Shown here piece by piece: positions 54,181 to 63,762 of a stretch of DNA of 64,000 nucleotides (within the stretch, counting starts at the first letter, position 1; each line of letters begins with the position of its first letter). Origin of the DNA: Thalassotalea euphylliae (GTDB lineage: Bacteria > Pseudomonadota > Gammaproteobacteria > Enterobacterales > Alteromonadaceae); contig NZ_QUOT01000001.1 of NCBI RefSeq assembly GCF_003390375.1, positions 2,852,001 to 2,916,000 on the forward strand, given 5' to 3'. Below the pieces are notes generated by a model. That model was not told the origin of the DNA, searched no databases, and saw nothing but the letters and a program-made list of their open reading frames with translations. The position numbers and the translations under genes are program-made.

Positions 54181-55068
54181 TTAAAACCGTCCTACGGTGG
54201 CGTTAATATTACGCTCTTGGTCTAACTCAAACACGAGATTGCAGCGTTCGGGTAATGTCGCTAAGGCGTGCTCTGTTAAGCGTTGAAAGTACGCGATAAA
54301 GTCCATCACTTGTGACTTGGACATTACCTTGTTTGCGGTTTCCTTAGTATTAACGATAGCTTGTTGGGCTGCCAATTTTTGCTCTTGTTGCCAGCGCCAC
54401 TGGGCAACACAATCAAAGCTAGGTGCTTTGAGCATCAGCCAACTATTCATCAACTGGTAAAGCGGTTGATAGTAGTTAGCAAGTTGCTCATTCACATAGT
54501 TACGCCAAGTAGCTGTCGCATCTGACTTTGCTTCAAGTGAGTTAATTGCTGGCGCAAGTTCTGCCATTGTTTGCGCGGTAACGCCCCAGCACCAACCTTC
54601 AAAAATAACGACTTCAGTATTTTCTGGTGAATCCGACCAGTCTGTCTTTGGCGCAGGATTATCTTGTGCCTTGTCAAACCTAGGAAGTAATGTTTGTTTG
54701 CCCGTTTTTAGGGCATGCAACGTATTGGCGAGTAAGGTGATATCGTGCGTGCCGGGTACGCCACGTGTTGCTAATAACGGATGAATGTCGCTTGCTAATT
54801 GTTGTCGAGTGATGCGGTCAAAATAAAAATCATCTAGCGATAAATTCACAACTGAGAGTTGCGCTTGCTCGGTTAAATAGTGAAATAGGAATGACGCTAA
54901 GGTTGATTTACCTGAGCCTTGGCAGCCATTAATACCTAAAAACAATGGCTTGTTGGGTGAGTTTGTAACTTTATCCGTCAGATGCTTGGCAAGTGGCATA
55001 AAATGCAGCCGAGCCGTTTGCTCAAAACTCGCTGGTAGTTGGTATTGCTCAATAAAGTTGCTAAGCAT
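54181..55068 (-). CDS. D-glycerate 3-kinase-like P-loop kinase
   Basis: Phosphoribulokinase/uridine kinase-like fold with Walker A GCQGSGKSTLASFL near residue 48 and a Walker-B-like NLSLDDFYF, then LATRGVPGTHDI and VIFEGWCWG, as in plant-type glycerate kinase (GLYK) and YggC-like proteins. Predicted to phosphorylate D-glycerate to 3-phosphoglycerate. In this operon that would regenerate the GpgS acceptor from glycerate released by the phosphorylase. First gene of the four-gene operon. 295 aa. Confidence 0.82.
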   Translation of the reverse strand: MLSNFIEQYQLPASFEQTARLHFMPLAKHLTDKVTNSPNKPLFLGINGCQGSGKSTLASFLFHYLTEQAQLSVVNLSLDDFYFDRITRQQLASDIHPLLATRGVPGTHDITLLANTLHALKTGKQTLLPRFDKAQDNPAPKTDWSDSPENTEVVIFEGWCWGVTAQTMAELAPAINSLEAKSDATATWRNYVNEQLANYYQPLYQLMNSWLMLKAPSFDCVAQWRWQQEQKLAAQQAIVNTKETANKVMSKSQVMDFIAYFQRLTEHALATLPERCNLVFELDQERNINATVGRF

Positions 55069-55520
55069 TGGAGCCTGATAGATTTGTCACAGTTGTAAAT
55101 ATACTAACAAGCTTTATGCCAAGCGGTCGAATAACAATTTTATCATTTATAAACAGCTATTTATCTACTTTTTGAAAAGGGTGGATAGCAACAAATAATA
55201 CTCGTTTGCACTAATATTGTGCAGCACCAGTTTGGTGCTGGTAAATCGCATTGCACGAACAGAGTATTGGAATTTGTTAATAAACTAGTTTTCTAAACAT
55301 AATTAGAGAAGCACAGTAGAAAGGCGTATGGGAAAGGTATAGAAGAGATAAGTAACAGAGAGGCTCAGCAGAAGCACATCATCTTACAGGTTCTGCCAAT
55401 AGACTATACTTTTCTGGGCTATTCAATACTACCGTTACTAAGCCAAGCTGGTAACAACACCTTAATTACCAGCTCTGACTAAGAAGTGTATTCGCTTTTT
55501 ATACCGTCGTTAGATTAACG
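55069..55520. other. Non-coding region between glycerate kinase operon and mrcA
   Basis: 452 bp without a credible gene. It should contain the minus-strand promoter of the glucosylglycerate operon. Two dyads stand out: CAGCACCA (55222-55229) with TGGTGCTG (55233-55240), and AGCTGGTAA (55446-55454) with TTACCAGCT (55466-55474), the latter 47 bp past the mrcA stop. Neither is followed by a T-run. I found no convincing -35/-10 pair. Confidence 0.45.
55446..55474 (-). terminator. Stem-loop downstream of mrcA
   Basis: A 9-bp perfect inverted repeat with an 11-base loop, located just after the mrcA stop codon on the minus strand. It lacks a T-tract, so a role in ending or protecting the mrcA mRNA is plausible only. 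Confidence 0.4.
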
Positions 55521-58106
55521 CTAGAATATTTCTTGTTCAGCGGTTTCGTCACCATCAAGAATAATACTGCTATCGTCAACCTTAATATACTCGGTTGGTG
55601 CTGTGCCGACTTCAAAATATTCGAATATGCTACTCTTATCTGTTTTGGTGGTCAGCATGCCTGACTGCTTGTCGATACGAACAGAAACAATATCTTCTGG
55701 AGGCTCAAAAGGTTCAACTGGCTTATCAGCAAGCGCAGCTTTCATAAATGTAATCCAAGCTGGCTGTGCTGACTTTGCACCTGCTTCGGTACCTGTGATT
55801 TGGTTTTTGCCTAAATTACTGTTGTAGCGGGTTTTACCTAAGTTACGGGTATGATCGTCAAAGCCAATCCACGAAGTTGCCACAATGCGGCGACTATAAC
55901 CTGAGAACCATGCGTCTTTCGCTTCATTTGTCGTTCCCGTTTTACCAGCAATATCTCTACGTTTAAGCGCTCTAGCGCGCCAACCTGTGCCTTGCCAGCC
56001 CGGTGTTACAGACCAATCTGCACCCCATACAGCACTGTTGAGTGCTTGGGTAATTAAGAAAGCATTTTGTTTACTAATAACGCGCTCCGCCGTTTGCAAT
56101 GGCTGCTCTCCTGCTATGTCTGCATCAACAGCTTGTATTGCCGTGGGGCGTTCAACATCGTTTATCATCTCAGTTGCTATGGTTTCTGGAGCAACTGGGT
56201 TGGCGAATTGATAACAAGGTAGATCACAGGCCAAAGCTGGGTTAGCTTGATAAACAATATGGCCAAAAGAATCTTCAATACGTTCGATAAAGTATGGTTC
56301 TATTAGGAAGCCACCATTAGCGAAAGTCGCAAAGCCGGTTGCCACTTCAAGTGGTGTTAGCGATGCTGATCCTAACGCTAATGACTCGTTTTCGGGCAGC
56401 TCGTCAGGGACGAAGCCAAAGCCCGACAAGTGGTCAATTATCTTGCCAAGACCCACATCACGTAACAAGCGCACAGAAATAACGTTTTTAGACTGTGCTA
56501 AAGCGCGCTTAACTCTGATTGGACCGTTATATTCAGCCGGTGAATTTTTTGGTCGCCAAACAACACCTGAACGACGATCCCACTGATTGATTGGCGCATC
56601 ATTGACTAAGGTGGCAAGCGTGTGATCGTTTTCAAGCGCTGCTGAATAAACAAATGGCTTTATGTTCGAACCTACTTGACGTTTTGCTTGTGTAACACGA
56701 TTAAATTGACTTTGTTTAAAGCTGAAGCCCCCGACAACGGCTTGAATTGCACCATTGTCAGGTGACAATGCCACCAATGCGCTACTTACTTGTGGTAGTT
56801 GGCTTAAACGGTATGCACCTGACTGCTCAACAACATAGACAAGATCGCCGACATTAACGACCTCACTTGCTAGTTTAGGTGCTGGACCTTGTTTCTGATC
56901 GCTAATAAATTCCCGAGCCCAGAATAGCCCTTGCCATGGCAGCTCAATAGAATTACCTGAACTCAAAACGGCAATAGCACTTTGCTCAAGTACACCAATC
57001 ACAACCGCAGGTTGTAAGTTTTGGTAGCTAGTAACGCTCGCCAATGCCTCTTGAATTTCTACTTCAGAAAGTGGGGTATTGAGCTGTGCAAGCTGTTCTT
57101 CGGTTAGCGTGTTTTCTTCTTCATCTAAACGCGGGCGCAACGCTTTAATAGGGCCGCGATAGCCATGACGCTGATCATAACTTAGTAAGTTACTTTGTAC
57201 CGCGTGTTGTGCTGCCTTTTGCAGTTTAGCAGGAATGGTTAAATAAACTTTGTAGCCACCAGTGTAGGCTTCTTCTTTGCCAAAACGGGTGACCATTTCT
57301 TGGTGCGCCATTTCAGCTATATATGGTGCGTCTAATGTAATTTCTGCCCCGTGTTTTTTAGAGGTAATCGGCGCAGATTTAGCGGCTTGGTATTCCTGTT
57401 CATTAATATAGCCGCTTACTAGCATTCGCTGCAGTACCACGGTGCGACGATTTATGGCACGTTCAGGTCTGCTAATTGGGTTAAGTGTCGATGGCGCTTT
57501 GGGTAAGCCTGCCAATACCGCAATTTGCGCTAACGTTAAGTCATTGACCTCTTTACCGTAATAAACCTGTGCGGCTGCGCCAAAACCAAACGCCCGATGA
57601 CCGAGTTCAATTTTATTCATGTAAAGCTCGAGGATCTCGTCTTTGGTGAGCAAGCTCTCGATATGAAAAGAAATAAATATTTCTCGGATTTTACGCGTGT
57701 AGGTAATTTCTCGGGTCAAAAAGAAGTTGCGAGCAACTTGCATGGTGATGGTGCTTGCACCACCTTTATTTTGACCCATAAGTTTACCCACAATGGCTCG
57801 GCCCATGCCGATGGGGTCAACACCAAAGTGGTTATAGAAACGGTCGTCTTCGGTGGCTAAAATCGCTTCAACTAACTGTTTAGGAAATTCATGTAGCGAC
57901 AAGGGAATACGCTTTTTTTCACCAAACTGTGAAATCAATTCACCGTCCTGGCTGAAAATCTGCATAGGTGTTTGCCAGCGCATATCTTTAAGCGAATCAA
58001 CGCTTGGCAAGTCATCTTTCATTGACCAATAAAGGGCACAAAGAGATACAGCCCCTATGGCACTTAGCGCAACAGCGACTTTCGCTAAATTTTTAAATGA
58101 AAACAC
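55521..58106 (-). CDS. mrcA: Penicillin-binding protein 1A
   Basis: Bifunctional peptidoglycan synthase anchored in the inner membrane. An N-terminal transmembrane helix (about 10-28) is followed by the GT51 transglycosylase (ATEDDRFYNHFGVD with catalytic Glu near 90, then GGASTITMQVARN), an OB-like insert, and the transpeptidase with SxxK (Ser480 in GSNIKPF), SKN (AQSKNVIS) and KTG (AGKTGTTNEAKDAW). 861 aa, as in gammaproteobacterial PBP1A. It is divergent from pilM, a conserved arrangement. Confidence 0.96.
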   Translation of the reverse strand: MFSFKNLAKVAVALSAIGAVSLCALYWSMKDDLPSVDSLKDMRWQTPMQIFSQDGELISQFGEKKRIPLSLHEFPKQLVEAILATEDDRFYNHFGVDPIGMGRAIVGKLMGQNKGGASTITMQVARNFFLTREITYTRKIREIFISFHIESLLTKDEILELYMNKIELGHRAFGFGAAAQVYYGKEVNDLTLAQIAVLAGLPKAPSTLNPISRPERAINRRTVVLQRMLVSGYINEQEYQAAKSAPITSKKHGAEITLDAPYIAEMAHQEMVTRFGKEEAYTGGYKVYLTIPAKLQKAAQHAVQSNLLSYDQRHGYRGPIKALRPRLDEEENTLTEEQLAQLNTPLSEVEIQEALASVTSYQNLQPAVVIGVLEQSAIAVLSSGNSIELPWQGLFWAREFISDQKQGPAPKLASEVVNVGDLVYVVEQSGAYRLSQLPQVSSALVALSPDNGAIQAVVGGFSFKQSQFNRVTQAKRQVGSNIKPFVYSAALENDHTLATLVNDAPINQWDRRSGVVWRPKNSPAEYNGPIRVKRALAQSKNVISVRLLRDVGLGKIIDHLSGFGFVPDELPENESLALGSASLTPLEVATGFATFANGGFLIEPYFIERIEDSFGHIVYQANPALACDLPCYQFANPVAPETIATEMINDVERPTAIQAVDADIAGEQPLQTAERVISKQNAFLITQALNSAVWGADWSVTPGWQGTGWRARALKRRDIAGKTGTTNEAKDAWFSGYSRRIVATSWIGFDDHTRNLGKTRYNSNLGKNQITGTEAGAKSAQPAWITFMKAALADKPVEPFEPPEDIVSVRIDKQSGMLTTKTDKSSIFEYFEVGTAPTEYIKVDDSSIILDGDETAEQEIF

Positions 58107-58122
58107 AGAAAAAGCTCAAAAA

Positions 58123-58153
58123 TTGACAAAATTTTATAGGTTAGGGCTAGTAT
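58123..58153 (+). promoter_or_regulatory. Candidate promoter for the pilMNOPQ operon
   Basis: A consensus -35, TTGACA (58123-58128), and TAGTAT (58148-58153) as -10, with a long 19-bp spacer. It lies about 80-110 bp before pilM in the mrcA-pilM divergent region. Confidence 0.45.
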
Positions 58154-58234
58154 ATCGTGTAAAACCATGTAATAAATGTATTTATGCGTATATTATGACT
58201 AAAATAATTACAACTATAGATTTAGTAGGAAGTT

Positions 58235-59314
58235 ATGCTAAGCAACTTATGGAAAAAGAAAGCATCAATGATGGTTGGGATCGATATCGGTTCTCATGCT
58301 GTCAAGGCGGTGCTATTGAGTCAAGGAGATGATGGCTACACCTTAGAAGACTACGCTATTGAACCTATGCCTCGCGGCGCTATCATTGACCGCGAAATCC
58401 AAGATATTGAAGCTGTTGGCAAAGTTATTGCCAAAATTCGCAAACAAATTTCCTCTTCTGTCAAACAAGCTGCTGTTGCTGTTTCTGGGCAAACAGTAAT
58501 TACTAAAATTATTTATATGGATGTTGCGCTAAGCGATGATGAACTTGCTGGCCAAATAGAGGTTGAAGCTGACAGCCTAATTCCATACCCCCTTGATGAA
58601 GTTAGTTTAGATTTCGAAAAGCTAGCGGTTAACGAGTCAGATCCTAGCAAAATTAACGTGCTATTAAGTGCTGCTCGTACCGAGTCTGTTGAGGCGAGAG
58701 TTGCCGCACTCGAAGCTGGCGGTTTTGCAACTAAAGTTGTTGACGTTGAGTCATACGCGATTAGCCGAACGTTTGATTTGTGTATGGCGCAGTTGCCAGA
58801 AGATGCAGATAAGAAAATGGTTGCCATGGTCGATCTTGGTGCCACCATGACCCTGTTTTCTGCCACTAATCAAGGTGAGCATGTCTATAGCCGTGACCAA
58901 ATTTTCGGTGGTGAACAGTACACCCGTTCAATTGTCTCTTACTACAATCAATCTTTTGAAGAGGCTGAATCAGCTAAAGTTAAAGGCAAATTGCCACCTA
59001 ACTACCGATTTGAAGTGTTAGCACCATTTCATACGATTTTGGTACAGCAAATACGTCGTGCTATTCAAATGTTTTTGACTTCTAGTGGCCATGAAAAAGT
59101 TGACTATTTAATTATTTCAGGCGGCACAGCCTTGGTTGAAGGGGTGCAAGAATTGCTTACCGAGGAATTAGGTATATTTACTGTTGTCGCTAACCCATTT
59201 GAAGGCTTGGAAATGGGTGACAATGTAATTGAGAGCGAGTTAAAGCAGGTCGCACCTCAGTTAATGGTAGCAGCAGGGTTAGCGTTAAGGAGTTTTACGC
59301 CGTGGCATATATAA
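58235..59314 (+). CDS. pilM: Type IV pilus assembly protein PilM
   Basis: Actin-like cytoplasmic ATPase of the pilus alignment complex that binds the N-terminus of PilN. FtsA-like motifs: GIDIGSHAVKAVLL near residue 15, MVDLGATMTLFSA and ISGGTALVEGV. The PilM-specific VEADSLIPYPLDEVSLDF is present. 359 aa. AGGA lies 4 bp before the ATG. pilN starts within its last 13 bp. Confidence 0.95.
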   Translation: MLSNLWKKKASMMVGIDIGSHAVKAVLLSQGDDGYTLEDYAIEPMPRGAIIDREIQDIEAVGKVIAKIRKQISSSVKQAAVAVSGQTVITKIIYMDVALSDDELAGQIEVEADSLIPYPLDEVSLDFEKLAVNESDPSKINVLLSAARTESVEARVAALEAGGFATKVVDVESYAISRTFDLCMAQLPEDADKKMVAMVDLGATMTLFSATNQGEHVYSRDQIFGGEQYTRSIVSYYNQSFEEAESAKVKGKLPPNYRFEVLAPFHTILVQQIRRAIQMFLTSSGHEKVDYLIISGGTALVEGVQELLTEELGIFTVVANPFEGLEMGDNVIESELKQVAPQLMVAAGLALRSFTPWHI

Positions 59315-59892
59315 ACCTTCTTCCTTGGCGCGAAGAAGCGCAACAGGCAAGGAAAAAAGAATTTATTAGCATATTAGCCTTTGTCGGGCTTTTTATGTTT
59401 TTAGTCGTTTTTGCGATCAGCAGCTACTACCAAGCGCAAGTTGATGGCCAGCTGGCTCGCAATCAATTTCTTAAAAATGAAATTCAAATTCTTGATGTAC
59501 GTATCGCTGAAATCAAAACTCTGAACGAGAAAAAGGATGCCCTACAAAAACGTATCAGTGTAATCGAACAGCTGCAACGTAGTCGAAACGTTGGTACGCA
59601 AGTGCTTGATGAAATTGCCAAGATTATTCCTAATGGGATTTATCTGACGAAACTGGAAAAGCAAGGTAACATTATTCACTTAACTGGTAAGAGCGAGTCA
59701 AATAACCACTTAGCGAATATGATTCGTGAAATTGACTTATCTGACTTGTTCACCGATGCGACACCTGAATCAATTATTACTGATGAAGAAGCAACTAAGT
59801 TACTTAGTGATTTTAAAATGCGTGTGACCATCAAAGGCCTTGTGGGTGACCTTGATGCCGCTGTTGACCAAGCGTTTCAAGGAGGCAATTAA
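59302..59892 (+). CDS. pilN: Type IV pilus assembly protein PilN (GTG start)
   Basis: Bitopic inner-membrane protein of the alignment complex. It starts M-A-Y-INLLPWREE, the conserved PilM-binding peptide, followed by one transmembrane helix (about 22-43), a coiled coil and a periplasmic ferredoxin-like domain. The GTG at 59302 is supported by AAGGAG nine bases upstream and by the family N-terminus. It overlaps pilM by 13 bp and pilO by 1 bp. Confidence 0.95.
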   Translation: MAYINLLPWREEAQQARKKEFISILAFVGLFMFLVVFAISSYYQAQVDGQLARNQFLKNEIQILDVRIAEIKTLNEKKDALQKRISVIEQLQRSRNVGTQVLDEIAKIIPNGIYLTKLEKQGNIIHLTGKSESNNHLANMIREIDLSDLFTDATPESIITDEEATKLLSDFKMRVTIKGLVGDLDAAVDQAFQGGN

Positions 59893-60497
59893 TGGAGTTT
59901 GATTTTCGTAATTTTGCTGAACAGTTTGACAACCTTGAACTAGATAATATCGGCGAATGGCCTATTGCAGCTAAAGTAGTGTTGACTATCTTTACAGCTA
60001 TAGTTGTCTCGGCCTTATCTTATGTTGCTATGGTCAGCGACAGAATAACCACATTAGAACGTGTTCGTGCGGAAGAAGTTACGCTGAAGCAAGAATATGA
60101 GTCTAAATATCATGTTGCGGCTAATCTTGAATTATTCCAGCAGCAGATGGCAGAGGCAGAAAGTATTTTTGCAAATCAACTGCGTAGCTTGCCAGAAAGT
60201 CATGAAACACCGGGCTTACTTGACGATATTACCTTTGTTGGTACAACCAGCGGTTTAGATTTTGTCAAACTAAATTGGCAGCCTGAAATCACCAAAGAGA
60301 TTTATATTGAATTGCCTATCGATATTGAAGTTATTGGCGCATATCACGAATTTGGTAGTTTTGTGAGCAAAATCGCTGGCTTGCCGCGAATTGTAACGCT
60401 ACATGACTTTACAATAAATATTGCACAAGTCAGTAACGAAACGCTTAACTTAAAACTACAAGCGAAAACTTATCGTTATCAGGAGGCCGGTCAGTAA
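59892..60497 (+). CDS. pilO: Type IV pilus assembly protein PilO
   Basis: Partner of PilN with the same plan: a short cytoplasmic tail, a transmembrane segment (about 28-48), a coiled coil (LERVRAEEVTLKQEYESK) and a periplasmic domain. LRSLPESHETPGLLDDIT is typical of PilO. 201 aa. Its start and stop each overlap the neighbouring gene by one base. Confidence 0.94.
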   Translation: MEFDFRNFAEQFDNLELDNIGEWPIAAKVVLTIFTAIVVSALSYVAMVSDRITTLERVRAEEVTLKQEYESKYHVAANLELFQQQMAEAESIFANQLRSLPESHETPGLLDDITFVGTTSGLDFVKLNWQPEITKEIYIELPIDIEVIGAYHEFGSFVSKIAGLPRIVTLHDFTINIAQVSNETLNLKLQAKTYRYQEAGQ

Positions 60498-61021
60498 TGA
60501 AAAGATTAGCCTTATTGTCGCTGTTAGTGCTTACTGGTTGCTTTGATGATACTAGCGACTTAAAAATTCACATTGCTAAGGTTAAAGCCAATGCGAAAAG
60601 CTACATTGAGCCGATGCCAGAAGTACCGACTTTCAACCACTTCGAGTATGCGGCAATAGACCTAAGAAGTCCCTTTGTCGCACCGCGCCCTGAAGTTATT
60701 CAAGAAAAATTACAACAAATTTCTGGCTGTTTAAGCCCAGACCCTCGCCGCCGTAAACAACCGCTGGAAAAGTTTGCTCTGGGTGACTTAGTGATGCGTG
60801 GCACCTTGGGTGAAGGTGGTGTTACTTGGGCTTTAGTTGAAGCCTCAGATAGTACCTTGCACAGAGTTTCGATTGGTAACTATGTCGGTTTATACAATGG
60901 CAGAATTACAGAAGTCGACTCTCAAAGTGTAAAAGTTATCGAATTAACCCCTGATGGTGCAGGCTGTTGGGTAGAACGTGAAACCGAAATTGAAATGATA
61001 GAACTGGACAGTCAAAGGTAA
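60497..61021 (+). CDS. pilP: Type IV pilus lipoprotein PilP
   Basis: Inner-membrane lipoprotein linking PilNO to the PilQ secretin. It has a lipobox LLVLTGC (Cys15), an unstructured linker, and a beta-sandwich domain with APRPEVIQEKLQ, LVMRGTLGEGGVTWALVE and VGLYNGRITEVDSQSVKVIEL. 174 aa, as expected. Last bases are followed 11 bp later by pilQ. Confidence 0.94.
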   Translation: MKRLALLSLLVLTGCFDDTSDLKIHIAKVKANAKSYIEPMPEVPTFNHFEYAAIDLRSPFVAPRPEVIQEKLQQISGCLSPDPRRRKQPLEKFALGDLVMRGTLGEGGVTWALVEASDSTLHRVSIGNYVGLYNGRITEVDSQSVKVIELTPDGAGCWVERETEIEMIELDSQR

Positions 61022-61032
61022 AGGAAGTAGTG

Positions 61033-63093
61033 ATGCTATTTAATACAACAATAATTCATAAGGTTTTTGCCCTTGCTAAACGGGCAAAAATTGTTATTGC
61101 TATGTGCTTTTACCTCATTAGCTCGACGGCTGCTAATGCCTCAGATCTTATCGGTATTGCATATAACACGATTCACAATGATCAAATTGAAGTGGTTTTC
61201 TCTTTCTCTGAAGAAATTTTAGGGCAACCAGCAGTTAAAACGTCGCTAAATCCGGCAGTGATAGAAGTCAACTTTGGCAACCCTGAGTTTGAAGAAGATT
61301 ACGCTGAAACTATTGTTGACCATGCTGGTGTAGAAACTATTTTACTCAGCCGAGTTGATGGCGACATGGTCGCAACCATTAACTTGGATAAACTGACGGT
61401 TTTTGATGTGTCAATCGAAGGCGATCAATATGCTATTACGTTAACATATGGTCAAGCTGCTGAAGTTGTTGAACAAGTCGCACCTGCTGGTGAAGAGTTT
61501 ATTAACAGCATTCAAGCGATTGACTTCCGTCGTGGTGCAGCTGAGGGCGAAGGCCAAGTCATAATTGAACTTGGCGATAGCGTTGTTGCTGCTGACGTAT
61601 CAGATCAATTGGGTAAAGTTGTTGTTGAGTTCTACAACACGCAAATCCTTGAAGATATGCTTTACAAGTTGGATGTTACAGATTTCGCGACCATTGTTAC
61701 GGGTATCGAAACTTTCCGCGAAGGCCGCAATGCTAAGCTTGCGATAGAGGTTGATGGCAACTTCACTTTTGAACATGACCAACAAGAAAATGTTTTCTTG
61801 GTTAATGTGCGCAAAGAAGAAAAACCAGTCGGCTATTTGGGAGCTGAAGAAGACTTCAGTGGTCGCACAATCGCATTAAACTTCCAAGATATCTCGGTAC
61901 GTACCGTTTTGCAGATTATTGCTGACTATAATGAATTCAACTTAATCACGAGTGATACGGTAACAGGTAACATTACCCTTCGTTTAGATGGTGTACCTTG
62001 GGACCAAGCGCTTGATATTATCTTGAAAGTTAAGGGGCTTGATAAGCGCATGCAAGGTAATATCTTAATGGTTGCGCCTAGCGACGAGCTTGCTGCGCGT
62101 GAGGCTAAGAACTTACAGGCACAGCAGCAGGTGGAAGAACTGGCGCCATTGTACTCGGAATACTTGCAAATCAACTATGCCAAAGCATCAGAGCTAGCAA
62201 ATTTAATCAAGAATGAAGACACTAGTATCCTATCTGGACGCGGAACCGTGTCGGTTGATGAGCGCACCAATACGTTGCTGGTTAGAGATACCGCTAAGAG
62301 TATTGAAGATATCAAACGAATGATTGATATTTTAGATATTCCAGTGCGCCAGGTCGTGATTGAAGCGCGTATGGTTACGGTAACTGACGATATCAACGAG
62401 CAATTAGGTATTCGTTGGGGTATCACAGATACTGACGGAGAATATTCGACGTCCGGCAGTTTAACTGGCGCAGATTCAGCCGGTGGTGGTGTCGTACCTG
62501 ACATTGCGGATCGCCTTAACGTTAACCTTCCGGTACCTAACCCAGCTGGTAGCATTGCATTCCAAATTGCGCGTTTAGCTGATGGTACGATTCTGGATTT
62601 AGAGTTAAGTGCGCTTGAGCAAGAGAACAAAGGTGAAATCATTGCTAGCCCACGTATTACGACGGCTAACCAAAAAGAAGCCTTTATTGAGCAGGGTGTT
62701 GAGATCCCTTATCAAGAGGCTGCATCTAGTGGCGCGACGTCAACTCAATTTAAAAAGGCGGTATTGAGCTTAACGGTAACACCGCAAATTACCCCTGATG
62801 ACAACATCATTCTAGATCTAGGTGTGACACAAGATACGGTTTCGGATGTTACTAGCGGTCAAGCGCCAGCGATTGATACACAGCGTATTGGCACACAAGT
62901 ACTGGTTAAAAATGGTGAAACGATTGTTTTAGGTGGTATTTACCAGCAGTCAATTATTAGTGCTGTATCAAAAGTTCCTGTATTAGGTGATATCCCATAC
63001 TTTGGCTGGATGTTCAGAAATACTAATAACTTTAATGAAAAGAAAGAGTTACTTATTTTTGTGACGCCCCGCATCGTTACTGAACATTTTTAA
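61033..63093 (+). CDS. pilQ: Type IV pilus secretin PilQ
   Basis: Outer-membrane channel for the pilus. Signal peptide ending near ANA (about residue 36), AMIN domains (about 40-260), secretin/TonB short N-terminal domain (ISVRTVLQIIADYNEFN), N1 domain with YLQINYAKASELANL, and the secretin core with ALEQENKGEIIASPRI, and IPYQEAASSGATS. I choose ATG 61033, since AAGGAAG (61021-61027) fits it better than the GTG at 61030. 686 aa. Confidence 0.96.
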   Translation: MLFNTTIIHKVFALAKRAKIVIAMCFYLISSTAANASDLIGIAYNTIHNDQIEVVFSFSEEILGQPAVKTSLNPAVIEVNFGNPEFEEDYAETIVDHAGVETILLSRVDGDMVATINLDKLTVFDVSIEGDQYAITLTYGQAAEVVEQVAPAGEEFINSIQAIDFRRGAAEGEGQVIIELGDSVVAADVSDQLGKVVVEFYNTQILEDMLYKLDVTDFATIVTGIETFREGRNAKLAIEVDGNFTFEHDQQENVFLVNVRKEEKPVGYLGAEEDFSGRTIALNFQDISVRTVLQIIADYNEFNLITSDTVTGNITLRLDGVPWDQALDIILKVKGLDKRMQGNILMVAPSDELAAREAKNLQAQQQVEELAPLYSEYLQINYAKASELANLIKNEDTSILSGRGTVSVDERTNTLLVRDTAKSIEDIKRMIDILDIPVRQVVIEARMVTVTDDINEQLGIRWGITDTDGEYSTSGSLTGADSAGGGVVPDIADRLNVNLPVPNPAGSIAFQIARLADGTILDLELSALEQENKGEIIASPRITTANQKEAFIEQGVEIPYQEAASSGATSTQFKKAVLSLTVTPQITPDDNIILDLGVTQDTVSDVTSGQAPAIDTQRIGTQVLVKNGETIVLGGIYQQSIISAVSKVPVLGDIPYFGWMFRNTNNFNEKKELLIFVTPRIVTEHF

Positions 63094-63108
63094 AAAGCCC
63101 TCAAAAAT

Positions 63109-63142
63109 CAAGTAAGTGGCGTAATTTTTGGTCACTTACTTG
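63109..63142. repeat. Inverted repeat between pilQ and aroK
   Basis: CAAGTAAGTG (63109-63118) and CACTTACTTG (63133-63142) make a perfect 10-bp stem with a 14-base T-rich loop, starting 16 bp after pilQ. Without a T-tract after the stem it is a doubtful terminator; it may stabilise the pilQ mRNA end or attenuate read-through into aroK. Confidence 0.5.
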
Positions 63143-63243
63143 CATTCTCCCGCCAACAATTGCGATAATTACGCCCTTGAAATTTTTGAGAGGAGTTTCC
63201 TCTTACCTATTTACACTATTTTTACGAGAATTAAGTAAGTCTA

Positions 63244-63762
63244 ATGGCAGAAAAACGTAATATTTTCCTAGTAGGCCCGATGGGCGCTGGTAAAAGCACT
63301 ATCGGTCGAGAATTAGCAGATAAGCTTCACTTAGAGTTTTTCGATTCAGATCAAGAAATTGAACGTCGTACAGGTGCTGACATCTCTTGGGTTTTTGACT
63401 TAGAAGGCGAAGAAGGCTTCCGTAAAAGAGAAGAAACTGTCATTGATGACCTTACCGAAATGCAAGGTATTGTGTTAGCTACAGGTGGCGGTTCAGTGAT
63501 TAGTCCGCAAGTGAGAAACCGTCTATCGGCTCGTGGTATTGTGGTTTACCTTGAAACGACTATCGACAAGCAAGTGGCTCGCACTCAGCGTGACCGTCGT
63601 CGTCCTTTATTACAAACGTCTGAAGACCCTCGCGTAGTACTAGAAAACTTGGCAGTAGAGCGCAATCCGCTTTATGAAGAAATTGCTGATGTGATCATCC
63701 AAACTGACGATCAAAGCGCTAAAGTTGTTGCTCATAAGATTGTTGAACGTTTAGATTTCTAA
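63244..63762 (+). CDS. aroK: Shikimate kinase I
   Basis: Phosphorylates shikimate at the 3-position. Walker A GPMGAGKSTIGREL near residue 11, the shikimate-binding FFDSDQEIERRTG and FRKREE, and LATGGGSVISPQVR. The RDRRRPLL lid follows. 172 aa, normal. Placed after pilQ and overlapping aroB, the conserved pilMNOPQ-aroKB layout. An AG-rich hairpin (63189-63203) lies in its 150-bp leader. Confidence 0.96.
   Translation: MAEKRNIFLVGPMGAGKSTIGRELADKLHLEFFDSDQEIERRTGADISWVFDLEGEEGFRKREETVIDDLTEMQGIVLATGGGSVISPQVRNRLSARGIVVYLETTIDKQVARTQRDRRRPLLQTSEDPRVVLENLAVERNPLYEEIADVIIQTDDQSAKVVAHKIVERLDF

Noticed and set aside
62175..62642. 155-residue open frame antisense to pilQ
   Set aside because: Opposite a well-conserved secretin core, Ser-rich and without family features; a shadow.
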